Of a stretch of DNA of 64,000 nucleotides, positions 25,868 through 33,498 are shown in pieces. Position 1 is the stretch's first letter, and the number at the start of each line of letters is the position of its first letter. The position numbers and the translations under genes were made by a program. The notes below the pieces were generated by a model that saw nothing but the letters and a program-made list of their open reading frames with translations, was not told the origin of the DNA and made no database searches. Source of the DNA: JAWXCB01 sp034440455 (GTDB lineage: Bacteria; Bacteroidota; Bacteroidia; Chitinophagales; CAIOSU01); assembly GCA_034440455.1 (NCBI GenBank), contig JAWXCB010000047.1, forward strand, positions 1 to 64,000. Direction: 5' to 3'.

Positions 25868-28279
25868 TCAAAACCGCACCGTCACCCCGCCCATCACGTT
25901 AAACTTCGCTTGCGGATAATAATAGGTGTAATCTGCTCTTGTGCGGCTACTAAATTCATCCGTATAGATTTCACTGTACACGTAGCCATTTGACTCATAA
26001 GAGGTGTTGAAGATGTTATTCAATAGCACGGTGAAAAGAATTTCTTCAAAGAATTTTTTCTTTAAAGAATAGTTGATGCGAAAGTTGCCGAGAAAATAAC
26101 CATCAATATTGCGGGTGTCGTTGCCCGTGTTATCCAAGAATTGGTTGCTCACATATTTGTTGATGAATGCAAATTGCAAATCTTCAACAGGTGAATAAGC
26201 AATCGTGGAGCCTGCAATAAGGAAAGGCGAAAAAGAAATATCGGTGTTGGAATAATGCTGTTCAGCAGCTTCGATGAAATTGTAATCAGCGTCATACACA
26301 TAAACCACCTCGGTGAACTCTTTAATCTTGTTCATGCTGTAAGTAAGATTCACATCCCACTGCAATTGTTTTACGGGCTTAAAACTATTCATCACTTCGA
26401 TGCCGGTGCGAGAGCTTTTGTCCACGTTGGTTTTCACGGGGGAGCCAACGTCATTTAATTCTCCGGTGAGCACAAGTTGATTTTTATAGTGCATAAAATA
26501 GTAATTCACGCTCAGTAGATTTTTCGCTTTGATAAAGCGATACCCGGCTTCTAAATCGCGCAGTCTTTCCGGTTCAGGAATCACATTGGTTGGGGCATCC
26601 AAATAATCTGCTCTTGCCGGTTCGCGGTTGCCGATGGCAAATGAAGCATACAATTCATGATTTGTATTCGGGGTGAACGACACGCCCAGCTTAGGATTAA
26701 AGAAGTGATGTTTTTCATCAATGCTGATGATTCTTCTGTCATTATCGGTGCCTGCAATTTCATGGCTCACAAAGCGATATTGCAAATCAAGAAACACGTT
26801 CATACGCTTCAACGGCTGGTAATTCATTTTCCCATACACGTTCACATCATTCTTGATGCCATCGGAATCATAATAGAGATAGCCCTGCGGAATGTTGCCC
26901 GCATATTCTGCCCAAATCACTTCTCCAGAATGATTGCCGTTGTAGCGGTTGGCAGCGCCACCAAATGTGAGCGTTGTTTTTTTCTTTTGATACAATGTAG
27001 AAAACGTGCATCCGTAAAAATAGCTGCTCAACCAACGCCTGCGCGCGAGTGATGTTTCAGTGATGGTGGTGTCTTCTAATACTAAATCAGGCAAGCCATA
27101 ATCTGCGAAAGATTCCTTTCCATTAAATCCAAAATCGTTGTTGTATTCAGGTCCGCGATATTGCTCATAGTAGCCTTTGCCGCGTGTGAAGTGCAACGCG
27201 CTGTTGATTGTCCAGTAATCATTTGCCTCGCGCGAGAAGATGATTTGATAATGGTCTTGCTTGTAATGGTCAACCTCGTTTGGATAGTTATAATAGTTAT
27301 ACGTCCTGATGGTATCAAGATAACTTTCAGGAACGCCATACCACGCCTGAAAGGTTTCTTCCAAGCCGCTGAATACGTTGATACGCAAAATTGTTTTTGC
27401 GCCATAATATCCGCCCGAAACGAAATAGGATTTCAAATCAGAACTCGCCCTGTCAACATAGCCATCACTTTTTATTTGCGAGAGGCGGCCATCAAACGTG
27501 AATTTATTCTTTATCAATCCCGTGCCGAAGCGCGCGGTTGCTTTCCATGTGTTGAACGAACCATACGAGCCGCTGATTTCGCCAAATGGCTCACGTTGCA
27601 ATCCTGTTGTTTGGATGTTGATGCTGCCGCCAAACGCGCTCGCGCCATTGGTAGAAGTACCCACACCGCGCTGAATCTGGATATTATCAACGGAGGATGC
27701 GAAGTCAGGCAAGTCAACCCAATAGACTTCCTGTGACTCGGCTTCATTGTAAGGAATGCCGTTCACCGTTACGTTGATGCGCGACTGGTTGCTGCCGCGA
27801 ATGCGCAGATACGTGTAGCCCACACCCGCGCCCGCATCGCTGGTGGTAACGACAGAGGGAGTTTGGTCAATCAAATAAGGAATATCCTGCGCGAGATTTT
27901 GTTTTTTGATTTCATCTTTTGTCACTTCGGTGAAAGAAGGCGCGGTAGTTTTGTTAGCCCGTGTGGCGGAAACAATCACCTCATCTGCGAGGAAAGATTT
28001 TTCTTTCAGTGCAATTCTTAATTCAGTTGCAGTTGCGTCAACTTCCTGCGTTTCAAAACTCAGGTGGCTGATGATGAGCGTTGCGTTTTCTTTTTTTGAA
28101 TGAATGGAAAATTTTCCTTCCACATCAGTGGTAGTGCCGCTAAAAGTTTCTTTGAGTTGAATGGTTGCGCCCGTGACAGGCTCTTGTGTTTTTTCATTTA
28201 CAACAACGCCTTGCAACACATGTTGCGCAAACGCATGGTGGGCAATAACAATAAGCACGGTGAGAATGTAATTTTTCAT
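25868..28279 (-). CDS. TonB-dependent receptor under a TPP riboswitch, probable thiamine uptake
   Basis: An 803-residue outer-membrane receptor. Signal peptide ILTVLIVIAHHAFAQ; CarboxypepD-like domain VLQGVVVNEKTQEPVTGATIQL (about 20-95); plug with YTYLRIRGSNQSRINVTVNGIPYNEAES and SSVDNIQIQRGVGTSTNGASAFGGSI; then a 22-strand-type barrel ending VMGGVTVRF. A THI-box (TPP) riboswitch precedes it on the same strand. TPP-regulated TonB receptors in Bacteroidota are thought to import thiamine or its phosphates, and the nearby PnuC-type transporter and NadR-like kinase fit that picture. The substrate is an inference from regulation. Confidence 0.9.
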   Translation of the reverse strand: MKNYILTVLIVIAHHAFAQHVLQGVVVNEKTQEPVTGATIQLKETFSGTTTDVEGKFSIHSKKENATLIISHLSFETQEVDATATELRIALKEKSFLADEVIVSATRANKTTAPSFTEVTKDEIKKQNLAQDIPYLIDQTPSVVTTSDAGAGVGYTYLRIRGSNQSRINVTVNGIPYNEAESQEVYWVDLPDFASSVDNIQIQRGVGTSTNGASAFGGSINIQTTGLQREPFGEISGSYGSFNTWKATARFGTGLIKNKFTFDGRLSQIKSDGYVDRASSDLKSYFVSGGYYGAKTILRINVFSGLEETFQAWYGVPESYLDTIRTYNYYNYPNEVDHYKQDHYQIIFSREANDYWTINSALHFTRGKGYYEQYRGPEYNNDFGFNGKESFADYGLPDLVLEDTTITETSLARRRWLSSYFYGCTFSTLYQKKKTTLTFGGAANRYNGNHSGEVIWAEYAGNIPQGYLYYDSDGIKNDVNVYGKMNYQPLKRMNVFLDLQYRFVSHEIAGTDNDRRIISIDEKHHFFNPKLGVSFTPNTNHELYASFAIGNREPARADYLDAPTNVIPEPERLRDLEAGYRFIKAKNLLSVNYYFMHYKNQLVLTGELNDVGSPVKTNVDKSSRTGIEVMNSFKPVKQLQWDVNLTYSMNKIKEFTEVVYVYDADYNFIEAAEQHYSNTDISFSPFLIAGSTIAYSPVEDLQFAFINKYVSNQFLDNTGNDTRNIDGYFLGNFRINYSLKKKFFEEILFTVLLNNIFNTSYESNGYVYSEIYTDEFSSRTRADYTYYYPQAKFNVMGGVTVRF

Positions 28280-28329
28280 TCCGGAGAATTTTTAAATGAA
28301 TAAAACAGGGGATGACTACCGGAATGAAA
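28274..28329 (-). promoter_or_regulatory. predicted start-sequestering hairpin of the TPP riboswitch
   Basis: On the transcript, TTTCATTCCGG (28329-28319), just after the aptamer, is perfectly complementary over 11 bases to CCGGAATGAAA (28284-28274), which contains the TonB receptor start codon. Pairing would hide the ATG, consistent with translational shut-off when TPP is bound. Confidence 0.65.
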
Positions 28330-28406
28330 TCGCTTCCTCCCTACGCCAGCATTACCTGGATCAGGTTCATCGGGTATAATCTCAGTCCGCTTGGCAGACA
28401 CCCCTG
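28328..28406 (-). ncRNA. TPP riboswitch (THI element)
   Basis: The minus strand shows the conserved THI-box blocks in order: AGGGGTG, CTGAGATTATACCC, GAACCTGATCCAGGTAATG and CTGGCGTAGGGAGG. CTTC before and GAAG after the core can form P1. It lies between the NadR-like gene and the TonB receptor gene, so it governs the receptor. Confidence 0.95.
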
Positions 28407-28445
28407 AAGACATTCCAAAAGTAGTAAATTTTAAATTGAAAGAGA

Positions 28446-28985
28446 TTAAATCAGCTTTCCTATTTCTTCAATGGCTGTTTCAACGCGCTTTTTTTCCGAA
28501 ATGATTTTATAAGGCAGTTTCAATTCAAGCAGCAACTGTTCATACTTTTCAAAGAAATATTCCCCGCGCTCGGGATTCTCGCGCAGCGGGTCATCTGCAT
28601 AAGGAATATCGGGCGCGGTAAGCAGATGCAGATGATATTTCCTGCGCATGATTTCTTCTTCAATCCACTTAAGTGTATTGCCGTATTTATCTTCCATCCA
28701 AATTTTAATTACGAGAAGATTTGTATCACAAATAAGCATCCTTCGACTCCGCTCAGGATGACTCGCGCTTTGCGCTGCCGCACTATCTTCAGTTTTTATT
28801 TGTCCCTTTGCAATTATTTCTACATCAGCCTGCGTATAAGGCTGGGTGAATTTCTCTAAATATCCCCTTGCATATTCAGGCACCCAAAGGCAGTTGTAAT
28901 GCGCTGCAAGGTTTTCGGCAAGAAAAGTTTTTCCGGATGATTCAGGACCAACGATGGCGATTTTAATTAAAGTCCCTGTTTTCAT
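28446..28985 (-). CDS. NadR-like P-loop kinase (ribosylnicotinamide or vitamin kinase) with repeat insert
   Basis: A 179-residue protein from the ATG at 28985 (MKTGTLIKIAIVGPESSGKT), with Walker A at 13-20. The fold matches the ribosylnicotinamide-kinase domain of NadR (AAA_28): LWVPEYARGYLE, LICDTNLLVIKIW and TAPDIPYADDPLREN. It lies just after pnuC on the same strand. In NAD salvage, PnuC/NadR take up and phosphorylate nicotinamide riboside. In TPP-controlled Bacteroidota clusters, PnuC relatives import thiamine, so this could be a thiamine kinase instead. Residues 73-83 (SASHPERSRRM) come from a palindromic repeat inserted in frame. A longer upstream frame passes through another repeat and is not coding. 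Confidence 0.82.
   Translation of the reverse strand: MKTGTLIKIAIVGPESSGKTFLAENLAAHYNCLWVPEYARGYLEKFTQPYTQADVEIIAKGQIKTEDSAAAQSASHPERSRRMLICDTNLLVIKIWMEDKYGNTLKWIEEEIMRRKYHLHLLTAPDIPYADDPLRENPERGEYFFEKYEQLLLELKLPYKIISEKKRVETAIEEIGKLI
28736..28767. repeat. half-palindrome (CGCTCAGGATGAC family) inside the NadR-like gene
   Basis: CATCCTTCGACTCCGCTCAG followed by GATGAC is almost the same as the left arm in rsmA, but here it is read antisense as SHPERSRRM. Only one arm is present. Confidence 0.82.
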
Positions 28986-28998
28986 TGTGTTACTGTTC

Positions 28999-29035
28999 GG
29001 ACTCCCTCTCCAAATGGAGAGAGGCGGGGTGAGGC
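28999..29035. repeat. palindromic repeat, GGAGAGGG family
   Basis: GGACTCCCTCTCC and GGAGAGAGGC with a GGGGTGAGGC tail occupy the gap between pnuC and the kinase gene, in the same orientation as the 6016 copy. Confidence 0.82.
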
Positions 29036-29047
29036 TTTCCAGAGATG

Positions 29048-29662
29048 CTACCCAAAAGCCTTTTGCTGCACGTTCATCTCCTTCCTCCATTTGAAATATC
29101 CAAAAATTGCGATGAGTGTGTAAATGAAAAACAGAAATGCGATGAGGTAGCGTCCGCGCTCGGCAAAAAACCAAATACTGAACGGGTCAATTACCATCCA
29201 GAAAAACCAGTTCTGTATAATCTTCTTCGCCATCATCCAGGTGCCGATAAGAGAATAAATAGTAATGGCGCTGTCAAGAAAAGGCATATCAGCGTTATAG
29301 TGCTGATTGAGCAATCCACCGGCAACTGTGAAGGGAATACCGATAAGCAAGACAAGTAATAGCTTGTTAAGAGGAAACGATGTGATGTGCAGTGGCTCTG
29401 CATCCTTTTTGCCATACGTCCATTCATACCATCCGTAAGCTGCCATCAGCAGATAAAACAGTTGCAGCGAGCCTTGCAGTTTCACGTTGTCGGCAAAAAA
29501 CATATAGGTGAAAATACCAGTGCTGATAATTGCGAAGGGCCAACACCACACTTTCTCATAGCTCGCAAGCAATGAATAAACCAAAGCGCAGCCAAACCCG
29601 ATGGCTTCAAGCGGAGTGATAGCTTGCCAGATAGAGCCGATGAAATATTGCAGTGTTTCCAT
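29048..29662 (-). CDS. pnuC: PnuC-family vitamin transporter
   Basis: A 204-residue inner-membrane protein with about seven hydrophobic segments. PnuC features are visible: LEAIGFGCALVYSLLASYEKVWCWPFAIISTGIFTY, then FYLLMAAYGWYEW, and the C-terminal NWFFWMVIDPFSIWFF. PnuC proteins move nicotinamide riboside or, in TPP-regulated relatives (PnuT), thiamine, by facilitated diffusion with metabolic trapping by a kinase. The next gene downstream is such a kinase. The riboswitch lies downstream of both, so regulation does not settle the substrate. Confidence 0.92.
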   Translation of the reverse strand: METLQYFIGSIWQAITPLEAIGFGCALVYSLLASYEKVWCWPFAIISTGIFTYMFFADNVKLQGSLQLFYLLMAAYGWYEWTYGKKDAEPLHITSFPLNKLLLVLLIGIPFTVAGGLLNQHYNADMPFLDSAITIYSLIGTWMMAKKIIQNWFFWMVIDPFSIWFFAERGRYLIAFLFFIYTLIAIFGYFKWRKEMNVQQKAFG

Positions 29663-29676
29663 ATTATTCAGACTTA

Positions 29677-29738
29677 CACCGCAAAGACGCTAAGGCGCAA
29701 AGGTTTTATTTTCTTAGCGGCTCTGCGCCCTTGCGGTG
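29677..29738. repeat. palindromic repeat, CGCAAAGACGCTAAGGCGCAAAG family
   Basis: CACCGCAAAGACGCTAAGG on the left faces CTTAGCGGCTCTGCGCCC and TTGCGGTG on the right, forming a long imperfect hairpin around an AT-rich loop. Elements of this type occur widely between genes in Bacteroidota and other phyla. Confidence 0.75.
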
Positions 29739-29768
29739 AGCTATTGAGCATACAAGGATAGAAATTTA

Positions 29769-30692
29769 TTACAGAAACTTCAATACAACTCCGGCAGAAT
29801 CTACATCAAGATGCACAGTTCTGCCGATGATGAGTGCGCGATTATCTTCAATATGCCCTGCGGGAAAATCAAACGCCACCGGAAAATTATAGTCTTTCAC
29901 ATGCGATGAAATAATTTCCAGCGCGTTTTGTCCGTAAGGAATTTCGTTGTCTTTCATCTTCGTAAAGCCTCCCACAACCATTCCTGCAAGATAGCGGAAA
30001 TTGCCGGAGCGCTTGAGTTGCATCATCATGCGGTCAATGTGGTAAAGATATTCATCCAAATCTTCTAAGAAAAGAACTTTGCCGCGCGTGTCAATATCAG
30101 AGCGCGAGCCGCAGATGCTGTAAAGCACTGAAAGATTACCTCCCACAAGCTGCCCCGTGCCTTCGCCAATTATGTTCAATTCATGCGGAAGCAAGTCATA
30201 CTTTAGTTTCGTGCCAAAAAGCGCATCGCGCAAAGTTTCCAATGCCGCAACGGTGTTGGTTTTAAAATTCAGCGGCATCGTGGAATGAATTGTTTCGATG
30301 TTGTACATCGTATGGATGTGCGCATGAAACACCGTGATGTCGCTATATCCGATAATCCACTTGGGATTTTTTTTAAAATGCGCTAAATCCAGCTTGTCAA
30401 TAATCCGCACCGAGCCATATCCGCCCCGCGCACAAAGAATCGCTTTAATAGAATCATCCTCCATCATGCGCTGCATATCTTTCGCGCGTTCCCAATCATC
30501 GCCTGCGAATTGATGCAGCGATAGTCCGATAGTAGCGCCAAGCACAGGCTCCAATCCCCATGCTTTTAATGTTGTGATGGCAAAATCCAGTTCCTCCGCG
30601 CTGATTTTACGCGCGGTGCAAACCAAGCCGATTTTATCACCGGCTTTTAGAGAAGGCGGGGCAATGCTTTGAGATAGTTGTTTCATTTTCAT
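29769..30692 (-). CDS. S66 LD-carboxypeptidase
   Basis: A 307-residue serine peptidase of the S66 family (LD-carboxypeptidase A/MccF). Family members cleave the L,D bond of the murein tetrapeptide in recycling or detoxify microcin-like peptides. The nucleophile elbow GYSD is at 115-118 (S117), preceded by CARGGYGSVRIIDKLD. The Glu/His partners fit LFLEDLDEYLYHIDRM and AGHIEDN. No signal peptide is seen, which fits a cytoplasmic murein-recycling role. Its terminal FL is close to a repeat-bearing gap. Confidence 0.92.
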   Translation of the reverse strand: MKMKQLSQSIAPPSLKAGDKIGLVCTARKISAEELDFAITTLKAWGLEPVLGATIGLSLHQFAGDDWERAKDMQRMMEDDSIKAILCARGGYGSVRIIDKLDLAHFKKNPKWIIGYSDITVFHAHIHTMYNIETIHSTMPLNFKTNTVAALETLRDALFGTKLKYDLLPHELNIIGEGTGQLVGGNLSVLYSICGSRSDIDTRGKVLFLEDLDEYLYHIDRMMMQLKRSGNFRYLAGMVVGGFTKMKDNEIPYGQNALEIISSHVKDYNFPVAFDFPAGHIEDNRALIIGRTVHLDVDSAGVVLKFL

Positions 30693-30701
30693 TCGTTCAT
30701 T

Positions 30702-30802
30702 GTGTCATGTCGGATTTATTCCGGCATCCCCTTGAATTTATTTCTTTATCCTCCGAAAACAAACTTTTGCAGGGGATTGCGGAACGAGTCCGCAATGACA
30801 CG
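30702..30802. repeat. palindromic repeat, GTCATGCCGGA family, copy 2
   Basis: It starts GTGTCATGTCGGATTTATTC and ends GAGTCCGCAATGACACG. Both ends carry TGTCAT-type inverted termini and inner GCGGA/TCCGC hairpins. It lies in the divergent promoter region between the S66 peptidase and metG. Confidence 0.82.
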
Positions 30803-30810
30803 TCATTCTT

Positions 30811-30818
30811 TATCTTTG
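30811..30818 (+). promoter_or_regulatory. putative -7 box (TATCTTTG) for metG
   Basis: A perfect TAnnTTTG match lies 26 bases before the metG start and directly after a palindromic repeat. Confidence 0.5.
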
Positions 30819-30843
30819 CAACGAATTCAAAAATAAACTGCAA

Positions 30844-32889
30844 TTGGATAAGCCAAAACGCTATTTAATCACAGCCGCTCTTCCTTATGCCAATGGTCCG
30901 TTGCACATCGGGCATATTGCAGGCGCATATTTGCCAGCGGACATTTATGTGCGGTATTTGCGACTGAAAGGCGAAGATGTGGTTTTCGTTTGTGGCTCTG
31001 ATGAGCATGGCGCTGCCATCACATTACGCGCTAAAAAAGAAGGAACTACGCCAAAAGCGATTGTAGATAAGTATCATGTTCAAATCAAAGAAACATTCGA
31101 GCGCTTTGGAATAAATTTCAATATCTATCACCGCACCTCTTCCGAACTGCATCATACAACCGCCAGTGATTTTTTTAAGGTATTGAATGAAAATGGCAAA
31201 TTCACGAAGGAAACATCAGAGCAGTTTTATGATGAAGAGAACAAGCAATTCCTTGCTGACCGCTACATAACCGGCACTTGTCCTAAATGCGGATACGAAA
31301 GCGCTTATGGCGACCAATGTGAAAAATGCGGCTCCTCGTTAAACCCCAAAGATTTAATTAATCCGATTTCAACTTTGAGCGGGAAACCTCCGGTGCTAAA
31401 GGAAACTTTTCACTGGTATCTTCCGATGAATGAATATGAAGGATGGCTGAAAGAGTGGTTGATAGATGGGCACAAAGAATGGAAAGCAAATGTTTACGGG
31501 CAATGCAAAAGCTGGATAGATGGCGGATTACAGCCACGCGCAATGACGCGCGACCTCGATTGGGGCGTGAAAGTGCCTGTGAAAGATGCAGAAGGGAAAG
31601 TGCTTTACGTGTGGCTTGATGCCCCGATTGGCTACATCTCGGCAACCAAGCAATGGGCGCTTGATAACAACCGCGACTGGAAACCTTATTGGATGAAGAA
31701 GGACACCAAGCTGGTTCACTTCATCGGGAAAGACAACATCGTTTTCCATTGCATCATCTTTCCGATTATTTTAAAAGCGCATGGCGATTACATCCTGCCG
31801 GAAAATGTGCCAGCGAATGAATTCCTGAATCTCGAAGGGAATAAACTCTCCACTTCGCGTAACTGGGCAATTTGGCTGCATGAATATCTCGATGAATTTC
31901 CGGGGAAAGAAGATGTGCTGCGTTACACGCTGTGTTCGATTATGCCCGAAACGAAAGACAGCGAGTTTACCTGGAAAGATTTTCAAGCGAGGAATAATAA
32001 TGAGTTGGCTTCTATTCTCGGAAATTTTGTGAATCGCGTAATGGTGCTGACACAAAACTTTTTTGAAGGGAAAGTACCCGATGCAGACGAGTGTTCTGAT
32101 TTGAAACAATTTATTGAGCAACAAAAAGCAGCTATTGAAACTTCATTGGAAGGCTACCGTTTTCGGGAAGCAGTTCAGGAACTGATGAATGTGGCGCGAC
32201 ACGGCAACAAACTGCTCACGGAAAAAGAACCCTGGAAGCTGATTAAAACCGATAAGAAAGCAGCAGGAATTGTGCTGTATGATTGCCTGCAAATCATCGT
32301 GAACCTTGCGGTGCTCTGCGAGCCGTTCTTGCCATTCACTTCTCAAAAAATCAGGACGATGCTCAATCTGGATGCATCCATCCTGAAATGGGAGAATATC
32401 GGAAAAATGAATTTGTTAAAACCCGACCACCAACTTGGAGCTTCGAGTTTGTTATTTGAAAAAGTAGAAGACGATGTGATTCGAAAACAAATTGACAAAC
32501 TCCACGCGAGCGCACAAGTGACCGCTACTGCAACTCCGGTGACAACACAACAACCAGCCAAACCCTCCATCAGCTATGATGATTTCTCCAAGCTTGATTT
32601 GCGCGTAGGAAAAATTCTTTCTGCTGAAAAAGTAGAGAAAGCCGACAAGTTGCTAAAGCTGCAAGTGGACTTAGGTTATGAGAGAAGAACTGTTGTTTCC
32701 GGTATTGCGCAATTCTTCAAACCGGAAGAAATCATTGGTAAGAAAGTGAGCCTTGTTGCCAATCTTGCATCCAAGAAAATCAAAGGCATCGAATCGCACG
32801 GCATGATACTGATGGCAGAAGATGCGGAGGGGAAGCTGGCGTTTGTAAGTTCGACTGATGAAATGCCTGATGGGAGTTCTATTCGTTAA
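30844..32889 (+). CDS. metG: methionyl-tRNA synthetase with C-terminal tRNA-binding domain
   Basis: Charges tRNA-Met, including the initiator. The 681-residue protein begins at TTG (LDKPKRYLITAALPYANGP). The HIGH motif is at 21-24, and the KMSKS loop appears as KLSTS at 334-338. The zinc knuckle has C146, C149, C159 and C162. The anticodon domain is helical, and an EMAPII/Trbp111-like domain follows (YDDFSKLDLRVGKIL to the C-terminus, about 575-681), as in other Bacteroidota. Ten bases downstream begins the small ORF of the nucleotidyltransferase pair. Confidence 0.97.
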   Translation: MDKPKRYLITAALPYANGPLHIGHIAGAYLPADIYVRYLRLKGEDVVFVCGSDEHGAAITLRAKKEGTTPKAIVDKYHVQIKETFERFGINFNIYHRTSSELHHTTASDFFKVLNENGKFTKETSEQFYDEENKQFLADRYITGTCPKCGYESAYGDQCEKCGSSLNPKDLINPISTLSGKPPVLKETFHWYLPMNEYEGWLKEWLIDGHKEWKANVYGQCKSWIDGGLQPRAMTRDLDWGVKVPVKDAEGKVLYVWLDAPIGYISATKQWALDNNRDWKPYWMKKDTKLVHFIGKDNIVFHCIIFPIILKAHGDYILPENVPANEFLNLEGNKLSTSRNWAIWLHEYLDEFPGKEDVLRYTLCSIMPETKDSEFTWKDFQARNNNELASILGNFVNRVMVLTQNFFEGKVPDADECSDLKQFIEQQKAAIETSLEGYRFREAVQELMNVARHGNKLLTEKEPWKLIKTDKKAAGIVLYDCLQIIVNLAVLCEPFLPFTSQKIRTMLNLDASILKWENIGKMNLLKPDHQLGASSLLFEKVEDDVIRKQIDKLHASAQVTATATPVTTQQPAKPSISYDDFSKLDLRVGKILSAEKVEKADKLLKLQVDLGYERRTVVSGIAQFFKPEEIIGKKVSLVANLASKKIKGIESHGMILMAEDAEGKLAFVSSTDEMPDGSSIR

Positions 32890-32899
32890 ATAACTAACA

Positions 32900-33079
32900 A
32901 TGAAAAAGGTTATTAAAATCACTACGTTCAAAAAACAGCTTCAGGACGATGCTGAGTTTTGGGCGAAGAAATCATATAAAGAGCGATTTCTCACAGTAGA
33001 AATTCTAAGAGAGCAATTTCATGGAGCAGCAACTAAACAAAGACTTCAAAGAGTTCTTAGGGTTACTCGAAAAGCATGA
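32900..33079 (+). CDS. small protein overlapping a nucleotidyltransferase gene
   Basis: A 59-codon frame from ATG 32900 (MKKVIKITTFKKQLQDDAEF, then WAKKSYKERFLTVEILREQF) to TGA at 33077-33079. It overlaps the next gene by 59 bases in another frame. The pattern of an N-terminal IKITTF strand, a WxxxSYKxRxxxxEILRxQF helix and a basic LQRVxRVTRK tail recurs, to my knowledge, upstream of such nucleotidyltransferase genes in Bacteroidota. Function is unknown; a toxin-antitoxin-like partnership is an inference from arrangement. Confidence 0.65.
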   Translation: MKKVIKITTFKKQLQDDAEFWAKKSYKERFLTVEILREQFHGAATKQRLQRVLRVTRKA

Positions 33080-33497
33080 AGTCCGGTACATGGTGATTGG
33101 CGGATGGGCTGTGGCATTCCACGGACATCCGCGCTACACGGGCGATATTGATATTTGGGTAAATAATGATTCTGAAACTGCGCGAAAACTTGTTGCCGTT
33201 TTAGAAGAATTCGGTTTTGCTTCCACCAAGTTGAATGAAAAAGATTTTTTGAAAAACGGAGCCATTATACAATTAGGATACGAACCGCTGCGAATTGACC
33301 TGATCGTTGAAAGCAACTTATTTGAACAGGCGTTTCCGAAGCACAAGAAAATAAGAGTTAACGGCTTCACAATAAAAGTTGTGAGCCTGACGCATCTTCT
33401 CCTCCTCAAGAAAGAAGCAAACCGCGACATTGATAAAGCGGATATTGGAAAACTGGAAAGAGTAAAAAGGAAGAGCCAAAAAAAGAAAAAGAAATAG
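33021..33497 (+). CDS. nucleotidyltransferase-fold protein (AbiEii/DUF6036-like)
   Basis: A 158-residue protein of the polymerase-beta nucleotidyltransferase superfamily. GGWAVAFHGHPRYTGDIDIWV at 27-47 holds the GG motif and the DxD metal ligands D42 and D44; the third acidic residue is probably D100 in PLRIDLIVE. A very basic lysine-rich tail ends the protein. Related families act as toxins in AbiE-type systems. It overlaps the small upstream ORF by 59 bases and is followed one base later by the 33499 gene. Confidence 0.85.
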   Translation: MEQQLNKDFKEFLGLLEKHEVRYMVIGGWAVAFHGHPRYTGDIDIWVNNDSETARKLVAVLEEFGFASTKLNEKDFLKNGAIIQLGYEPLRIDLIVESNLFEQAFPKHKKIRVNGFTIKVVSLTHLLLLKKEANRDIDKADIGKLERVKRKSQKKKKK

Positions 33498-33498
33498 T

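Noticed and set aside
28986..29174. N-terminal extension of the NadR-like kinase (63 extra codons)
   Set aside because: The extension overlaps the pnuC gene and runs through a palindromic repeat; the ATG at 28985 places Walker A at the usual distance.
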